A DNA stretch of 64,000 nucleotides from Pontibacillus chungwhensis BH030062 (GCF_000770675.1 NZ_AVBG01000003.1:1-64000); one strand, 5' to 3'. Counted from the stretch's first letter, positions 1 through 9,365 are shown. Numbers and translations are program-made. Notes: a model not told the origin generated them from the letters alone.

Positions 1-43
1 TTTATGCCAAATTTTCTAATACCCCAACAAATATTTTAGAGCC

Positions 44-73
44 AAAAAAAGAGCGCCTCTATGAGACACTCTT
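44..73 (-). terminator. rpmF terminator
   Basis: Read on the minus strand, AAGAG...CTCTT arms enclose an inner CTC/GAG stem with G-U wobble pairs and a 3-nt loop, followed by seven U. It sits 13 bases past the rpmF stop and faces the right way for that operon. The wobble pairs work only on the minus strand. The 43 bases before it show nothing recognisable. Confidence 0.8.
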
Positions 74-86
74 CTTTCAGAACGGT

Positions 87-260
87 TTATTGTTCAACAA
101 CTTGTTTACCATTGTACTGTCCGCAAGATTTGCAAACATGGTGTTGTTTAGTGTATTCACCGCAGTTTTGGCATTCTACCATTCCTGGTAAGTGAAGTTT
201 CTTGTGAGTACGACGTTGGTTTTTAACCTTTTTTGAAGTTCTACGCTTTGGTACTGCCAT
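87..260 (-). CDS. rpmF: 50S ribosomal protein L32
   Basis: Encodes L32, a small zinc-ribbon protein of the large ribosomal subunit. The 57-residue product starts [10 protein letters not shown], the family signature, and is followed by a basic stretch. Four cysteines at residues 30, 33, 43 and 46 form two CxxC pairs, so this is the zinc-binding paralogue type rather than the Cys-less form used under zinc starvation. Length matches the family (56-60). It lies about 50 bp downstream of the YceD gene on the same strand, the ylbN-rpmF operon arrangement conserved in Bacillus and many other bacteria, and ends in its own terminator. Too short for many ORF callers but unmistakable. Confidence 0.97.
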   Translation of the reverse strand: MAVPKRRTSKKVKNQRRTHKKLHLPGMVECQNCGEYTKQHHVCKSCGQYNGKQVVEQ

Positions 261-308
261 GTGTTACACCTCCTTCATGCACGATCCAGATTGTATGTGA
301 TGGATCTC

Positions 309-821
309 TTACTCTTTGTTATCATCTAAAAATTGTTGAAGCTTTGCAAGGCGAGGGTCCACCTTTTCTTCTTGCTTCTCCTCTGTGACTAGCTGCCAGC
401 CATGCCCCTCAGAAAGAGCATCCTCTAGCACCTCGTCATCAGCGAACACTTGCAAAGGAACTTCCAATATTACATTTTCCTTGATATAAGGCGTTAAGTC
501 AAGAACTTCTCCAGCAATTTCATGGATCTCATCTTCACCTTCTTGGTGGTATGGAGATAGCGAGAAGACTTCTACCGCATCGAAGGAAAACGGATACTTC
601 ACATCCGCTAATGTACGAGCACATGGGAGCGTCATCGTGCCAGAGACAGAGAAACGAAATGTAACCGTATCTCCATTACGAGTAGCTTCACCCTTTACGT
701 GTACATCAGGTATGGATCGGATGTCATTAGGCATTTCTTCTAATTCAGAAATGTCAACGTGATCATCAAACGTTACCGGTTCTAGATCAGCTGCTTTTAA
801 TTTTTGTAAAGCAAATTTCAT
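309..821 (-). CDS. ylbN: YceD (DUF177) family protein, YlbN
   Basis: YceD/DUF177 protein (YlbN in B. subtilis), a family linked to accumulation of large-subunit rRNA and almost always encoded just upstream of rpmF, as here. The acidic 170-residue product keeps the family Cys-Ala-Arg-Thr-Leu segment in its central part and a charged C-terminal end. The ORF can be opened at a GTG (830), but that codon lies inside the Shine-Dalgarno GAGGTGA; the ATG at 821 sits 5-6 bases after it and gives MKFALQKL, so 821 is preferred. A strong promoter lies directly upstream, making this the first gene of a two-gene operon with rpmF. The biochemical role is not settled in Gram-positives. Confidence 0.88.
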   Translation of the reverse strand: MKFALQKLKAADLEPVTFDDHVDISELEEMPNDIRSIPDVHVKGEATRNGDTVTFRFSVSGTMTLPCARTLADVKYPFSFDAVEVFSLSPYHQEGEDEIHEIAGEVLDLTPYIKENVILEVPLQVFADDEVLEDALSEGHGWQLVTEEKQEEKVDPRLAKLQQFLDDNKE

Positions 822-848
822 TCTAATCACCTCAAGGCAACAAGAGTT

Positions 849-877
849 ATTTTAAAAGGAAATAGACAATTTGTCAA
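849..877 (-). promoter_or_regulatory. SigA-type promoter of ylbN-rpmF
   Basis: On the minus strand TTGACA (872-877) and TAAAAT (849-854) are separated by exactly 17 bp, an almost ideal vegetative promoter. A start near 842 gives a leader of about 20 bases before the ylbN ATG, consistent with high expression of a ribosomal-protein operon. The remaining bases to the tmcAL start at 1080 show no other clear element. Confidence 0.75.
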
Positions 878-1079
878 CATTTTTTCTTTACAGCAATATC
901 ACTGTTTATCATTTCGCTTTTATAGTCTTCTCACTATGCCACAACTTAACCCGTGACGCAAGTAACACACGACAAAATGCCTCCTTTATATTGATTTCGC
1001 TTCCCTATTTCGTTAGTTTATAATCATAGTAACTCTAAGTACTTGAACGGAAAATATATGATGAAAGAGGTTAAACGCC

Positions 1080-2297
1080 ATGAAATCGTGCGGACTTATT
1101 GTTGAGTATAATCCTTTTCACTTCGGTCACCAATATCATCTCAAGCAATCTAAGGAAGCATCTGGTGCGGATTGCATGATTGCAGTAATGAGTGGAAATT
1201 TCCTTCAAAGAGGAGAGCCAGCTATTATAGATAAGTGGCATCGAACTCAAATCGCCTTATCTCAAGGGGTCGATATCGTTTTAGAACTCCCCTACGTTTT
1301 TGCAGTACAAAATAGTGATTTATTTGCAAAAGGTGCTGTATTCACTCTTCATGAAATCGGTATAGACACCATTTGTTTCGGAAGCGAACAAGGTGATATC
1401 ACTCCTTTTATGAAGGCATATGATCACTTAAATAGTCAACAAGAGTATTACAAAGAGTCTCTCCACCACTTTTTAAACTTGGGTTATTCATTTCCAGAGG
1501 CTAGCCGACACGCCTACAAAGCAATTGGTTTGTCAGAGGATTCTATTGACTTAACTCAGCCAAATAATATTCTAGGCTTTAGTTACACGAAAACCATTCT
1601 TGATTACAACTTACCGATTGCCCCTATGACCATACAACGCACTAAAAGCGGCTATCACGATGAAACGATTACCCATAAAATAGCAAGCGCTACAAGTATA
1701 CGAAAATCCATTCTCAAACAACAAGAAATGACTCAAGAAGCTGAAGGAGCTTTGCCACCTTCTTCAATAGATAAACTAAGAGAATATGGGCATAAAGCGA
1801 ATGGCTGGCATTACTGGGATCGGTATTTCCCTTTACTACACTATAAACTAACTACCCTTTCACCAGAAGAGATCAGAACATTTCACGGTGTTGAAGAAGG
1901 ACTTGAATTTCGATTAAAGCATACAATAAAAGAAGCCACAACATTTGAAGAATGGATGAACTTACTGAAGACGAAACGATATACATGGACACGACTTCAA
2001 CGGACGATCACTCATATTCTTACAAATACAAAAAAGGAAGAACTTCGTCCATTACATGAACTTGAAAGAGTGCCATACGTCCGTTTATTAGGAATGTCAG
2101 AGACGGGTCGGAAGTATATTAAGGAACAAAAGAAAAAAATGAACGTACCTATCCTGACAAATATGCAGTCAGGAGAACATGAATTTGTTACAATAGAAGA
2201 GCGTTCTGTGGACGCCTATTTCTCATGTTTGCCAATGGTGCAAAGAAAATCCTTGCGAAAGAGAGAGATAGGCCCACCTGTAATGCCACATATGTGA
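1080..2297 (+). CDS. tmcAL: tRNA(Met) cytidine acetate ligase TmcAL (YlbM)
   Basis: TmcAL makes N4-acetylcytidine at the wobble base of elongator tRNA-Met, using acetate and ATP through an acetyl-adenylate. The 405-residue product begins with the nucleotidyltransferase HxGH motif in NPFHFGH (residues 11-17) and has the usual family length (about 400). An Asn/Gly loop (LTQPNNILGFSY, about residues 160-171) and the serine-rich TKSGYHDE/ASATSIRKS region near residues 203-225 match the family. Divergent from ylbN and separated by about 250 bp. In B. subtilis this is ylbM, next to ylbN, so synteny agrees. Older annotations call it a DUF795 or putative nucleotidyltransferase. Confidence 0.92.
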   Translation: MKSCGLIVEYNPFHFGHQYHLKQSKEASGADCMIAVMSGNFLQRGEPAIIDKWHRTQIALSQGVDIVLELPYVFAVQNSDLFAKGAVFTLHEIGIDTICFGSEQGDITPFMKAYDHLNSQQEYYKESLHHFLNLGYSFPEASRHAYKAIGLSEDSIDLTQPNNILGFSYTKTILDYNLPIAPMTIQRTKSGYHDETITHKIASATSIRKSILKQQEMTQEAEGALPPSSIDKLREYGHKANGWHYWDRYFPLLHYKLTTLSPEEIRTFHGVEEGLEFRLKHTIKEATTFEEWMNLLKTKRYTWTRLQRTITHILTNTKKEELRPLHELERVPYVRLLGMSETGRKYIKEQKKKMNVPILTNMQSGEHEFVTIEERSVDAYFSCLPMVQRKSLRKREIGPPVMPHM

Positions 2298-2344
2298 AAC
2301 TTTTCTAGTGGACCTATCGTCCAAAGATTAAAGGGGGAATGAGG

Positions 2345-2719
2345 TTGCGCAATCTGTTACGATGGTTCAGCATTACATTCCTTGCGCTGTTCATCATTGT
2401 CGGGTCTATTGGATTCGCATTTAAAGACACCTTATTTCAAGAAGGTAATCCAATCCCCGTGATCAGCGGCATCGTACAGCTTAAACTTGGCGACAAACCT
2501 TATGTGCAGATTGATACTGAATCAGAGACCTACATTACACCACACACCCCTGTGGAGGGCGATTATTACTACATCGTCAAGACCTTTATGGGAGAGAAAG
2601 GATTCGCTTTCCTAGAACAAAAAGGAACGGATCTAATTTTCTCTAAAGGAGAAGACAAAACAACCGTGGAAACACGGATGTATACTTCTGATTACTATAT
2701 TTTTTCAATCGGCCAGTAG
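2345..2719 (+). CDS. Small membrane-anchored protein of unknown function
   Basis: I do not recognise the family. The product (about 124 residues) has a short basic N-terminus, one hydrophobic segment (about residues 8-26) and an extracytoplasmic remainder of about 95 residues rich in aromatic and polar residues. An ATG at 2339 lies only one base after the run AAGGGGG, whereas the TTG at 2345 is 7 bases after it, so 2345 is the better start. It follows tmcAL by about 45 bp on the same strand and may be co-transcribed. It ends before a strong bidirectional terminator shared with ylbL. Confidence 0.6.
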   Translation: MRNLLRWFSITFLALFIIVGSIGFAFKDTLFQEGNPIPVISGIVQLKLGDKPYVQIDTESETYITPHTPVEGDYYYIVKTFMGEKGFAFLEQKGTDLIFSKGEDKTTVETRMYTSDYYIFSIGQ

Positions 2720-2773
2720 CGCCACGACATAGCGAAGAAAGCTGGACCTCAGATATTGGCCTTCAACTAAGTC

Positions 2774-2814
2774 AAAAAGGCCCCAAATTGTATTCTGTAC
2801 AATTTGGGGCCCTT
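2774..2814. terminator. Bidirectional terminator between the 2345 gene and ylbL
   Basis: Perfect 14-bp stem (2779-2792 with 2798-2811, GGCCCCAAATTGTA arm) with a 5-base loop. Flanking A5 gives a U tract for minus-strand transcripts; the plus side has a shorter T run. It separates two convergent genes. Confidence 0.85.
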
Positions 2815-2822
2815 TCTAACCT

Positions 2823-3851
2823 TTATTCTTCTGTTTTAGGATCTAAGTCCTTTAAATACTGCAACGCTTCCTCAAAAGTGTCTACAGGCACAATTTTCAT
2901 GTCTGTCCCAATATCTTCAGCTGTCTTTTTAGCTACCTCGTAATTAGAACCCTCTTTTCCTCCTTCATTTGGAGCGAAAAAGATTTCAATCCCTTCTTCG
3001 TCAGAAGCTACGACTTTTTTGTCGATTCCACCAATACGCCCTACTTTCCCTTCATATGATATTTCTCCTGTACCAGCCACTTGATAACCTTTTGTAATAT
3101 CACTTTCTGTTAATTGATCATAAATTTCCAACGAAAACATGAGTCCCGCACTAGGTCCTCCAATTTCTCCACTTTTGAAGTTTACTGGAGGATCCACTTT
3201 AACACTGCGATCGGTCACAAGCCCGATCCCCATAATAGCTCTTTCTTCTTCAGGATGTTTTTGTAACGATACCGTTTCGGTCATTTTCTTATCTTTTCGT
3301 TCAAACGTTACTTCTACGCTATCCCCTACATTAAGCGGGGCTATTAAATCAATAAGTTCTTCTGACTTTTTAATCTCTTTACCATTTACTTCTATAATAC
3401 GATCCCCAATTTCAAGCTTCCCTTCTGCTGGCATATCTTGACCTACGCTCATAACGTAGACACCCTCATAATTAATCGTAATATCTTTCCCTGCAGCTTG
3501 ATAGGCTACGACTTGGGCAGCTTCTTGAGACGATTCCATAACCTGAAGTTGGGCATGGTGATACTCATTTTGACTAACTCCTTCAGGTAGGATATCTTCA
3601 ATGTCATAAATTTCATGATATGGGAGAATTTTAGCAATTACATACCGAATTGGCGTTGCAGGCCCACCGCTAACGGTAACCAAGTGCATTTCTCCATCAC
3701 TATTGAATCCATCTTGAACTTGTACTACTGGATTTAAGTCATCAGCCGATCCAGGCTGATAAATGTAATACGGCAAGCGGTACTGAGCCAAGAAAAAGGC
3801 AAGTACCACTACTACCGCAAATACTATAAAATATCTTTTATTCTGCTTCAT
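2823..3851 (-). CDS. ylbL: PDZ-containing Lon-type serine protease YlbL/DdcP
   Basis: Membrane-anchored protease with one N-terminal transmembrane segment (about residues 7-25), a PDZ domain (about 120-200, containing the GDRIIEVNG loop) and a C-terminal Lon-like (S16) domain. The Ser-Lys dyad is visible as GGPSAG (Ser) and GGIDKK (Lys). In B. subtilis the orthologue (YlbL, renamed DdcP) helps clear the DNA-damage division inhibitor YneA; streptococcal SepM cleaves a competence pheromone. The 342-residue length is typical. Its start overlaps the end of the upstream patatin gene by 14 bp, so the two are translationally coupled. The substrate in this organism is not visible from sequence. Confidence 0.9.
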   Translation of the reverse strand: MKQNKRYFIVFAVVVVLAFFLAQYRLPYYIYQPGSADDLNPVVQVQDGFNSDGEMHLVTVSGGPATPIRYVIAKILPYHEIYDIEDILPEGVSQNEYHHAQLQVMESSQEAAQVVAYQAAGKDITINYEGVYVMSVGQDMPAEGKLEIGDRIIEVNGKEIKKSEELIDLIAPLNVGDSVEVTFERKDKKMTETVSLQKHPEEERAIMGIGLVTDRSVKVDPPVNFKSGEIGGPSAGLMFSLEIYDQLTESDITKGYQVAGTGEISYEGKVGRIGGIDKKVVASDEEGIEIFFAPNEGGKEGSNYEVAKKTAEDIGTDMKIVPVDTFEEALQYLKDLDPKTEE

Positions 3852-4635
3852 GGTCGGGCTCCTTCCAATTCTCTATATACGTTCGAATCGCTTCAATGTG
3901 GCGATTCGCTTCTTCCTCTCCCTCACTTACGATCTCAACTGTATCCGTAAAGGCTCTCGAACTAAACTTCTTCACATCCGGTTTCAACATAAAATCAGCA
4001 TCAAGATCAATCTGGCTGAGCAATTCATCTTGCATGATTTCTATACTTTGAATAATCACATCATAGATGGATTGAACATCATTACTGCCGTCAAAGTGGG
4101 CACAATCCACCCCAATTACAATATCTGCTCCCATCTCTCTTGCTACAGACACCGGAACCCGATCAACAACCCCTCCGTCGATCAATAAACGGTCTCTAAT
4201 CTTTACAGGCACAAAAATGCCAGGGATGGAGATGCTTGCTCTAACCGCATCTGCTGTATTGCCTTCTTTAAAAATAACTTTCTCACCCGTATGCAGATCT
4301 GTTGCAATGACGGAGAATGGGATATCTAAATCCTCAATATTTTTTCTGTACGTAAATAAGCTTATGTACTCTTTAATACGCTTACCTTGAATGAAACCCA
4401 TTTTTGGAACGGTAAAATCTAAATAATACTTACGCTTAAACGTTTTAGCCAGCTTATATAGCTGTTCCATATCCTGCCCAGCACAATACAAAGATCCAAC
4501 GAGTGCTCCCATACTACTTCCCGCAATTAGATCAACTGGTATACCCGCATCTTTAAACGCCTTTAACACACCCAGATGGGCAAACCCTCTCGCCCCCCCA
4601 GAGCCTAAGGCCAATCCAACAACAGGTCTCTTCAC
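3838..4635 (-). CDS. ylbK: Patatin-like phospholipase YlbK
   Basis: Patatin/RssA-type serine hydrolase of 265 residues. All three family motifs are present: the oxyanion loop SGGARG (residues 12-17), the nucleophile elbow GSSMG near residue 40, and the DGG carrying the catalytic Asp near residue 154. No signal peptide or transmembrane segment, so probably cytoplasmic or peripheral. First gene of a two-gene unit with ylbL, overlapping it by 14 bp. Family members hydrolyse acyl-lipids, but the substrate of the bacterial ylbK branch is not known. Confidence 0.9.
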   Translation of the reverse strand: MKRPVVGLALGSGGARGFAHLGVLKAFKDAGIPVDLIAGSSMGALVGSLYCAGQDMEQLYKLAKTFKRKYYLDFTVPKMGFIQGKRIKEYISLFTYRKNIEDLDIPFSVIATDLHTGEKVIFKEGNTADAVRASISIPGIFVPVKIRDRLLIDGGVVDRVPVSVAREMGADIVIGVDCAHFDGSNDVQSIYDVIIQSIEIMQDELLSQIDLDADFMLKPDVKKFSSRAFTDTVEIVSEGEEEANRHIEAIRTYIENWKEPDHEAE

Positions 4636-4677
4636 TCTAAGACCTCCCTTTTTCTTGCCATTCTTTTCTTATTTTAT

Positions 4678-4708
4678 GGCATAAATCCCTTTCTCATGAG
4701 CGTATAGT
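4678..4708 (+). promoter_or_regulatory. Possible SigE promoter of ylbJ
   Basis: GGCATAAA (4678-4685) and CGTATAGT (4701-4708), 15 bp apart, resemble the SigE consensus (GKMATATT and CATACAMT). Six of eight and five of eight positions match. About 95 bp upstream of ylbJ, which is a SigE-regulon gene in B. subtilis. No good SigA promoter was seen here. Suggestive only. Confidence 0.35.
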
Positions 4709-4802
4709 GATATAGAAACGCTTGTACTGTATGTATATGTTATGAACATTTTACTATTTCCCAAAATAGAAGTACAGTCGGTCAATTTGTAGGGGGCTTT
4801 AT

Positions 4803-6004
4803 ATGAAATCACAAATTAAATCATTAACACTCGCGTTATTGGCATTATTTATTGCTTTCTCGCTAATTCGCTTCCCTGATCAAGCTCTTGAGGCGTCCAT
4901 CCGGGGATTAAATATGTGGTGGGAAATTGTGTTCCCCTCCCTGCTCCCATTTTTCATTACGGCTGAACTTTTAATAGGCTTCGGAGTTGTTCGTTTCATA
5001 GGGATTATTTTTGAACCAATTATGAGACCAATCTTTAGAGTTCCTGGGGTTGGAAGCTTTGTATGGGCAATGGGTATGGCTAGTGGTTACCCATCTGGGG
5101 CTAAGTTAACAGCCAGGTTAAGGCAAGAAAAGCAGCTTACAAGGATAGAAGCTGAGCGACTCGTTTCTTTCACTAATGCTTCAAATCCACTGTTTATATT
5201 TGGAGCCGTTTCTGTAGGATTCTTTCACGACCCTACCTTAGGAATTTTACTAGCAGCAAGCCATTACTTAGGAAATACCTTAGTAGGCATATGCATGCGT
5301 TTTTATGGTCGAGAGCAAACCCCTACACGAGATCGTTCAAGAGACAGAATCACTTTAAAAAAGGCTTTCTTAGCCCTTCATCAGACACGCTTGGAAGAAC
5401 CACGCCCATTTGGTAAATTTTTTGGAGATGCTGTTTTATCCTCTATCCAAACTTTACTTATGATCGGTGGATTTATTATCATGTTTTCCGTGTTTAATAA
5501 GCTATTATTTTTAGTAGGAATTACCCCTATTATTGCCGGGGCAATAGGTATACTATTCCAGATGCTTACACTACCTCAAGAATTGACCCTACCGTTTATT
5601 TCCGGATTATTTGAAATTACACTTGGTTCTCAGATGACGGCTCAAGCTGAGAATTCAGTTCTATTACAACAAGTCATTTGTGTCAGCTTCATACTAGCTT
5701 TTAACGGTTTTTCTGTACAAGCACAAGTAGCTAGCATTTTAGCTGATACAGACATCCGGTTCCGTCCTTATTTCTTGGCGCGTATTCTTCACGGTCTTTT
5801 TGCTGCCGGGTTAAGTGTACTTCTGTTTGTACCCCTCTATGTGGACCGGCAAGCCTTCGAATCCGATGAATCTCCGGTTTGGCTCAGATTAAGCAAGCAT
5901 GAAACATTCTGGTCAGAGCTTTTCGAGAAGCTTGTAAATATAGGCCCACTCATGACTATAGCTTCCTTAGCTATTGCCAGTCTTATTTTGTATAGAAGAA
6001 TCAT

Positions 6005-6014
<10 letters not shown>
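4803..6014 (+). CDS. ylbJ: Sporulation integral membrane protein YlbJ
   Basis: Polytopic membrane protein of 403 residues with about eight hydrophobic segments. It carries the YlbJ motifs WWEIVFPSLLPFF (about 39-51) and MGMASGYPSGAKLTA (about 90-104), typical of the nucleoside-recognition (Gate) superfamily. In B. subtilis ylbJ is expressed in the mother cell and needed for full spore resistance. The TAG stop lies inside a hairpin shared with convergent coaD. Transported or sensed molecule unknown. The presence of this gene is one of the reasons for calling the host a spore former. Confidence 0.93.
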
Positions 6015-6532
<518 letters not shown>

Positions 6533-7087
6533 CTATTCTTGTTTATAAAGACTAATGGATATAATACTTGAATAAGTTTCGTGACGAAAGCGCTTAAAAG
6601 GACCTAGTGTATCAGGTAAAGATTGTTCTGAGGAATGTTCGCAAACAATAGTTGTGCCTTCATGAACTACGGTATGCTCAAGCATAGAATCAATAAGCTC
6701 CTGATATGAGAATTTATCATAAGGAGGATCTAGGAATACAAGGTCGAAACATAACCCTCTTTTTCCTGCTGCTTTTATCGCTCTGTAAGCATCATTCTTA
6801 TAGACTTCTGCATGCTCTTCTAATTTAAGAGTCTTCAAATTCTCATAAATCGTCGCAATAGCTTTTGGATGCTTATCCACGAAAATCGACTTATCCATAC
6901 CTCTACTTAATGACTCAATACCAAGACCCCCACTTCCAGCAAATAAGTCAAGGCACACGCCCCCTTCAAAGTATGGGCCAATCATTTGAAATAATGCTTC
7001 TTTCACTTTGTCTGTCGTTGGACGTGTCAACCGATGAGGCACTGGTTGAAGTTGTCTTCCTTTATGTTCTCCTGCTATTACGCGCAT
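6533..7087 (-). CDS. rsmD: 16S rRNA (guanine966-N2)-methyltransferase RsmD
   Basis: SAM-dependent methyltransferase that modifies G966 of 16S rRNA (E. coli numbering) during 30S assembly. The 184-residue product starts MRVIAGEHKGRQL, has the SAM-binding loop LDLFAGSGGLGIE (about 45-57) and the catalytic LDPPY (about 118-122). The frame is open further upstream (to 7132), but the ATG at 7087 follows AAAGGTG at about 8 bases and matches the family start. Orthologue of B. subtilis ylbH; a structured leader lies upstream. Confidence 0.95.
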   Translation of the reverse strand: MRVIAGEHKGRQLQPVPHRLTRPTTDKVKEALFQMIGPYFEGGVCLDLFAGSGGLGIESLSRGMDKSIFVDKHPKAIATIYENLKTLKLEEHAEVYKNDAYRAIKAAGKRGLCFDLVFLDPPYDKFSYQELIDSMLEHTVVHEGTTIVCEHSSEQSLPDTLGPFKRFRHETYSSIISISLYKQE

Positions 7088-7204
7088 AGAGTCAACACCT
7101 TTCTCTAACCATTTCGTACATAATCCTACCATAAACGTTCACAAAGAGAAAACTCACACATCCCCATCTACCCTCAACCTTTTTTCATCATCCTTAATTT
7201 TATT

Positions 7205-7345
7205 TAATAAGAGGTGTATAAATGGAACTGAAACCGCTCATACTGTCTAAGGAACGGTTAGGGTTCCTCCTAATCGTTCCCGAAGACGGAGAAGACTTAC
7301 GTTCCCCATAAGTTCTTCCTCCGGTTTCTCCTCTCCCTTTGCCTT
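7205..7345 (-). ncRNA. Structured leader upstream of rsmD (ylbH-leader-like RNA)
   Basis: The gap before rsmD folds into a compact three-stem element. A closing helix pairs GAAACC (7230-7235) with GGTTTC (7323-7328). Inside are one hairpin at 7251-7280 (12 pairs, one imperfect, 6-base loop) and another at 7287-7323 (about 14 pairs, two bulges). A further AT-rich hairpin follows at 7342-7376. The position matches the Rfam 'ylbH leader' motif described upstream of rsmD/ylbH in bacilli; this name rests on position and architecture, not a covariance-model score. Strand is inferred from that motif, because each hairpin has one pair that works better on one strand than the other. Confidence 0.5.
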
Positions 7346-7368
7346 TTTGATTTGATGAGAATTAAATC

Positions 7369-7408
7369 AAAAAAGGTGCCTGCAGACAAATGTCTGCAGG
7401 CTTTTTTT
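7369..7408. terminator. Terminator after the 7407-8828 gene
   Basis: Perfect 10-bp stem GCCTGCAGAC / GTCTGCAGGC (7378-7387, 7392-7401). T7 follows on the plus strand; on the minus strand ACC then U6 follows. It would end transcription of the minus-strand gene whose stop abuts it, implying that rsmD uses its own promoter. Confidence 0.7.
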
Positions 7409-8828
7409 ATTCCTTGATATAAAGAGTTTGGTTCCCCTCTTGAACATCGATCCTTAATATATCCTTCATATAACGCTCTTGAATATAAACCTCTTTGTTA
7501 ACTTGTATGAGTACCTCACTAGCTATACCGAATGACTCCTCGTTTTCAATATAGGTTTGTTTATTAAGAGAGAACCTCCAGGTGTCATCTGCTTTTCTTA
7601 CTATATAGACATTTTCACTAGGAATACCTGTTATATCCATATCAATTAATGTAGCTAAACCACCCAGGGGATAAAAACGGTCTCCATTGATTTTTATTGG
7701 TCTCCAGCTAACCTTAACTGGATTACTATTTACGAGAATATCTTTTGTCTCATAAAAGTATAAAGGAACATAAGGCGTCTCGAGAGACATGTTTTCTTTA
7801 AAGAATGATGTTTCGAGCCCTTTTACTTCTCCGAGCATTTCATCTAAGTATGTTGGGATTTGAGTTTCTTCTTCCCTTGAGAGAGAGGTTAAAAATTTCT
7901 CACTCTCTTTTTCAGTTAACTGTTCTATTAATGCCGTTTTTATTTTCTTGCCTTTTTCCGTATTAGGACTTGTATTAGCAGCATAAGCTACAACAGAATC
8001 TATTAACCATTTCATCTCTTCAGGAACACTAGATCCTGCAGTAAGTAGTGAATAATACCAAGATTCTTTGAAGGAATGTAGGTTCAGTGAAGCAACGTGT
8101 ATAACTCCTTTTTGAGACGGTTTGGATTTACTTCCTACTATCACGATAAGGGGTTCGTCAGATAATGGTTCATATACATCTTGTATTTGCTCTAAAGTCT
8201 TTTCAGGTAAACGATCTTTGGAGTAAAACGTGATAAGACCTTTTTGCTGTTCTGAATAACCTTCTGCTTCAAAAGGATAAAGCGGAAAGGAATCTGCTTT
8301 TCGTTCTTCCCACTGATAAAAATCAATATGGTCTTTTTTAATTTGTGCAACTTCTAAGCCAGGGCTCATCCAAAGCCATTTAGAAGGTTGTTTCTCTATA
8401 ACAGATACTTCTATTTCTATCGGCACAAAGGAATCATTTCTTTCTAGCCCAATAAACCATACACCAGAAATCCAATCCTCATCCTCAAAAGGAAGTTCAT
8501 ATGTGAAGTGAAGTTCTTTATTGGCGGAAACTGTAACGACAGTAGAGGATTTTTCTAACAGACAAGGTTTCCCTTCCTCATAGACACATTCTATATTTTT
8601 GATACCTTCTGGGATCCTTAAAGAATAAGTCCCTTCTCTAACAGCTGTAAAAGACTGTTCCACATAAACACTAGCACCTTCATGGGTTATTCGGACGTTC
8701 GTTTTCGGTGAAGGTGCGCTAGCATCAGCCTCCTGATCACCATACGTATACATACTCCACTGGTATAAAACAAGAAGTGTCAGTAAGAATATTAGTGGGA
8801 TTATGTAAAGTAAAGATTTCCTAATCAT
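7407..8828 (-). CDS. Membrane-anchored extracytoplasmic protein, unknown
   Basis: A 473-residue protein with one N-terminal transmembrane anchor (about residues 7-27), no lipobox, and a large outside-facing part. The first third looks beta-rich, with a surface-exposed cysteine pair near residues 84 and 90. The C-terminal part (about residues 380-473), with segments like FYPLGGLATLI and GIASEVLIQVNKEVYI, resembles the copper-amine-oxidase N-terminal 'stalk' repeat found in Gram-positive surface proteins; that match is tentative. Good ribosome site (GAGGAG). It interrupts the ylbG-ylbH adjacency seen in B. subtilis. Function not assigned. Confidence 0.7.
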   Translation of the reverse strand: MIRKSLLYIIPLIFLLTLLVLYQWSMYTYGDQEADASAPSPKTNVRITHEGASVYVEQSFTAVREGTYSLRIPEGIKNIECVYEEGKPCLLEKSSTVVTVSANKELHFTYELPFEDEDWISGVWFIGLERNDSFVPIEIEVSVIEKQPSKWLWMSPGLEVAQIKKDHIDFYQWEERKADSFPLYPFEAEGYSEQQKGLITFYSKDRLPEKTLEQIQDVYEPLSDEPLIVIVGSKSKPSQKGVIHVASLNLHSFKESWYYSLLTAGSSVPEEMKWLIDSVVAYAANTSPNTEKGKKIKTALIEQLTEKESEKFLTSLSREEETQIPTYLDEMLGEVKGLETSFFKENMSLETPYVPLYFYETKDILVNSNPVKVSWRPIKINGDRFYPLGGLATLIDMDITGIPSENVYIVRKADDTWRFSLNKQTYIENEESFGIASEVLIQVNKEVYIQERYMKDILRIDVQEGNQTLYIKE

Positions 8829-8933
8829 AGTCTGTAACTCCTCAATATTTCAAGCGGTATACAATAAAATCTATCTATCCTCTTTATTTTTTGCTAAAGT
8901 ATCATAAGAGATGATCATGAAAGAGGTGGCAAA

Positions 8934-9323
8934 ATGATTCAGCGTTTTATTGAACTAGGTCAAGGGTATTCCGATTTATACGAATTACTTACAATAAGCA
9001 GAGGTATGCCTGAGCGTATACAACATCTGATGGCATTTCACACTACCACAGGAGAAGAAAAGCGCACCTCCCTCGTTGTTGTGATGAAACCTACAACTCC
9101 AGGAGATTTTCAACCGCTTTATATTTGTCGTGAAGGAATTCCTTATCCACATGACATTCCTAATAAACGATATGATTTGTTCCAAAGTCTAGCTAAAGAT
9201 CTTCAAAAGGAGATTATTGAACTCACGGTTCAGCCTAGTCATATTTTTGGTGAGCGCGAACTGTTTTACCAGCACCTTATAGGTATACTACGAATGAACC
9301 GCTACATTGCTCCTATGAGTTAA
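8934..9323 (+). CDS. DUF7147-like conserved protein
   Basis: A soluble 129-residue protein starting MIQRFIELGQGYSDLYEL, a conserved start in Bacillaceae proteins found near ylbG that were often mislabelled methylthioribose kinase and are now grouped as DUF7147. No kinase motif is visible and it is far too short for that enzyme. Ribosome site AAAGAGGTGG precedes the ATG. It is divergent from the 7407-8828 gene and convergent with ylbG, sharing a terminator with the latter. Family recall is from memory; function unknown. Confidence 0.75.
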   Translation: MIQRFIELGQGYSDLYELLTISRGMPERIQHLMAFHTTTGEEKRTSLVVVMKPTTPGDFQPLYICREGIPYPHDIPNKRYDLFQSLAKDLQKEIIELTVQPSHIFGERELFYQHLIGILRMNRYIAPMS

Positions 9324-9326
9324 GCA

Positions 9327-9365
9327 TTAAAAAGAGCACGGGACCATCATCCCATGCTCTTTTTA
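9327..9365. terminator. Bidirectional terminator before ylbG stop
   Basis: AAAAAGAGCA...TGCTCTTTTT arms with an inner GGG/CCC stem. It provides U tracts on both strands and overlaps the ylbG stop. Confidence 0.8.

Noticed and set aside
3850-4188. 112-codon frame opposite the patatin gene
   Set aside because: Antisense shadow of ylbK with no ribosome site or family match.
7222-7311. 29-codon plus-strand ORF with a ribosome site
   Set aside because: Almost entirely within paired bases of the structured leader; kept as an alternative in findings, not called as a gene.
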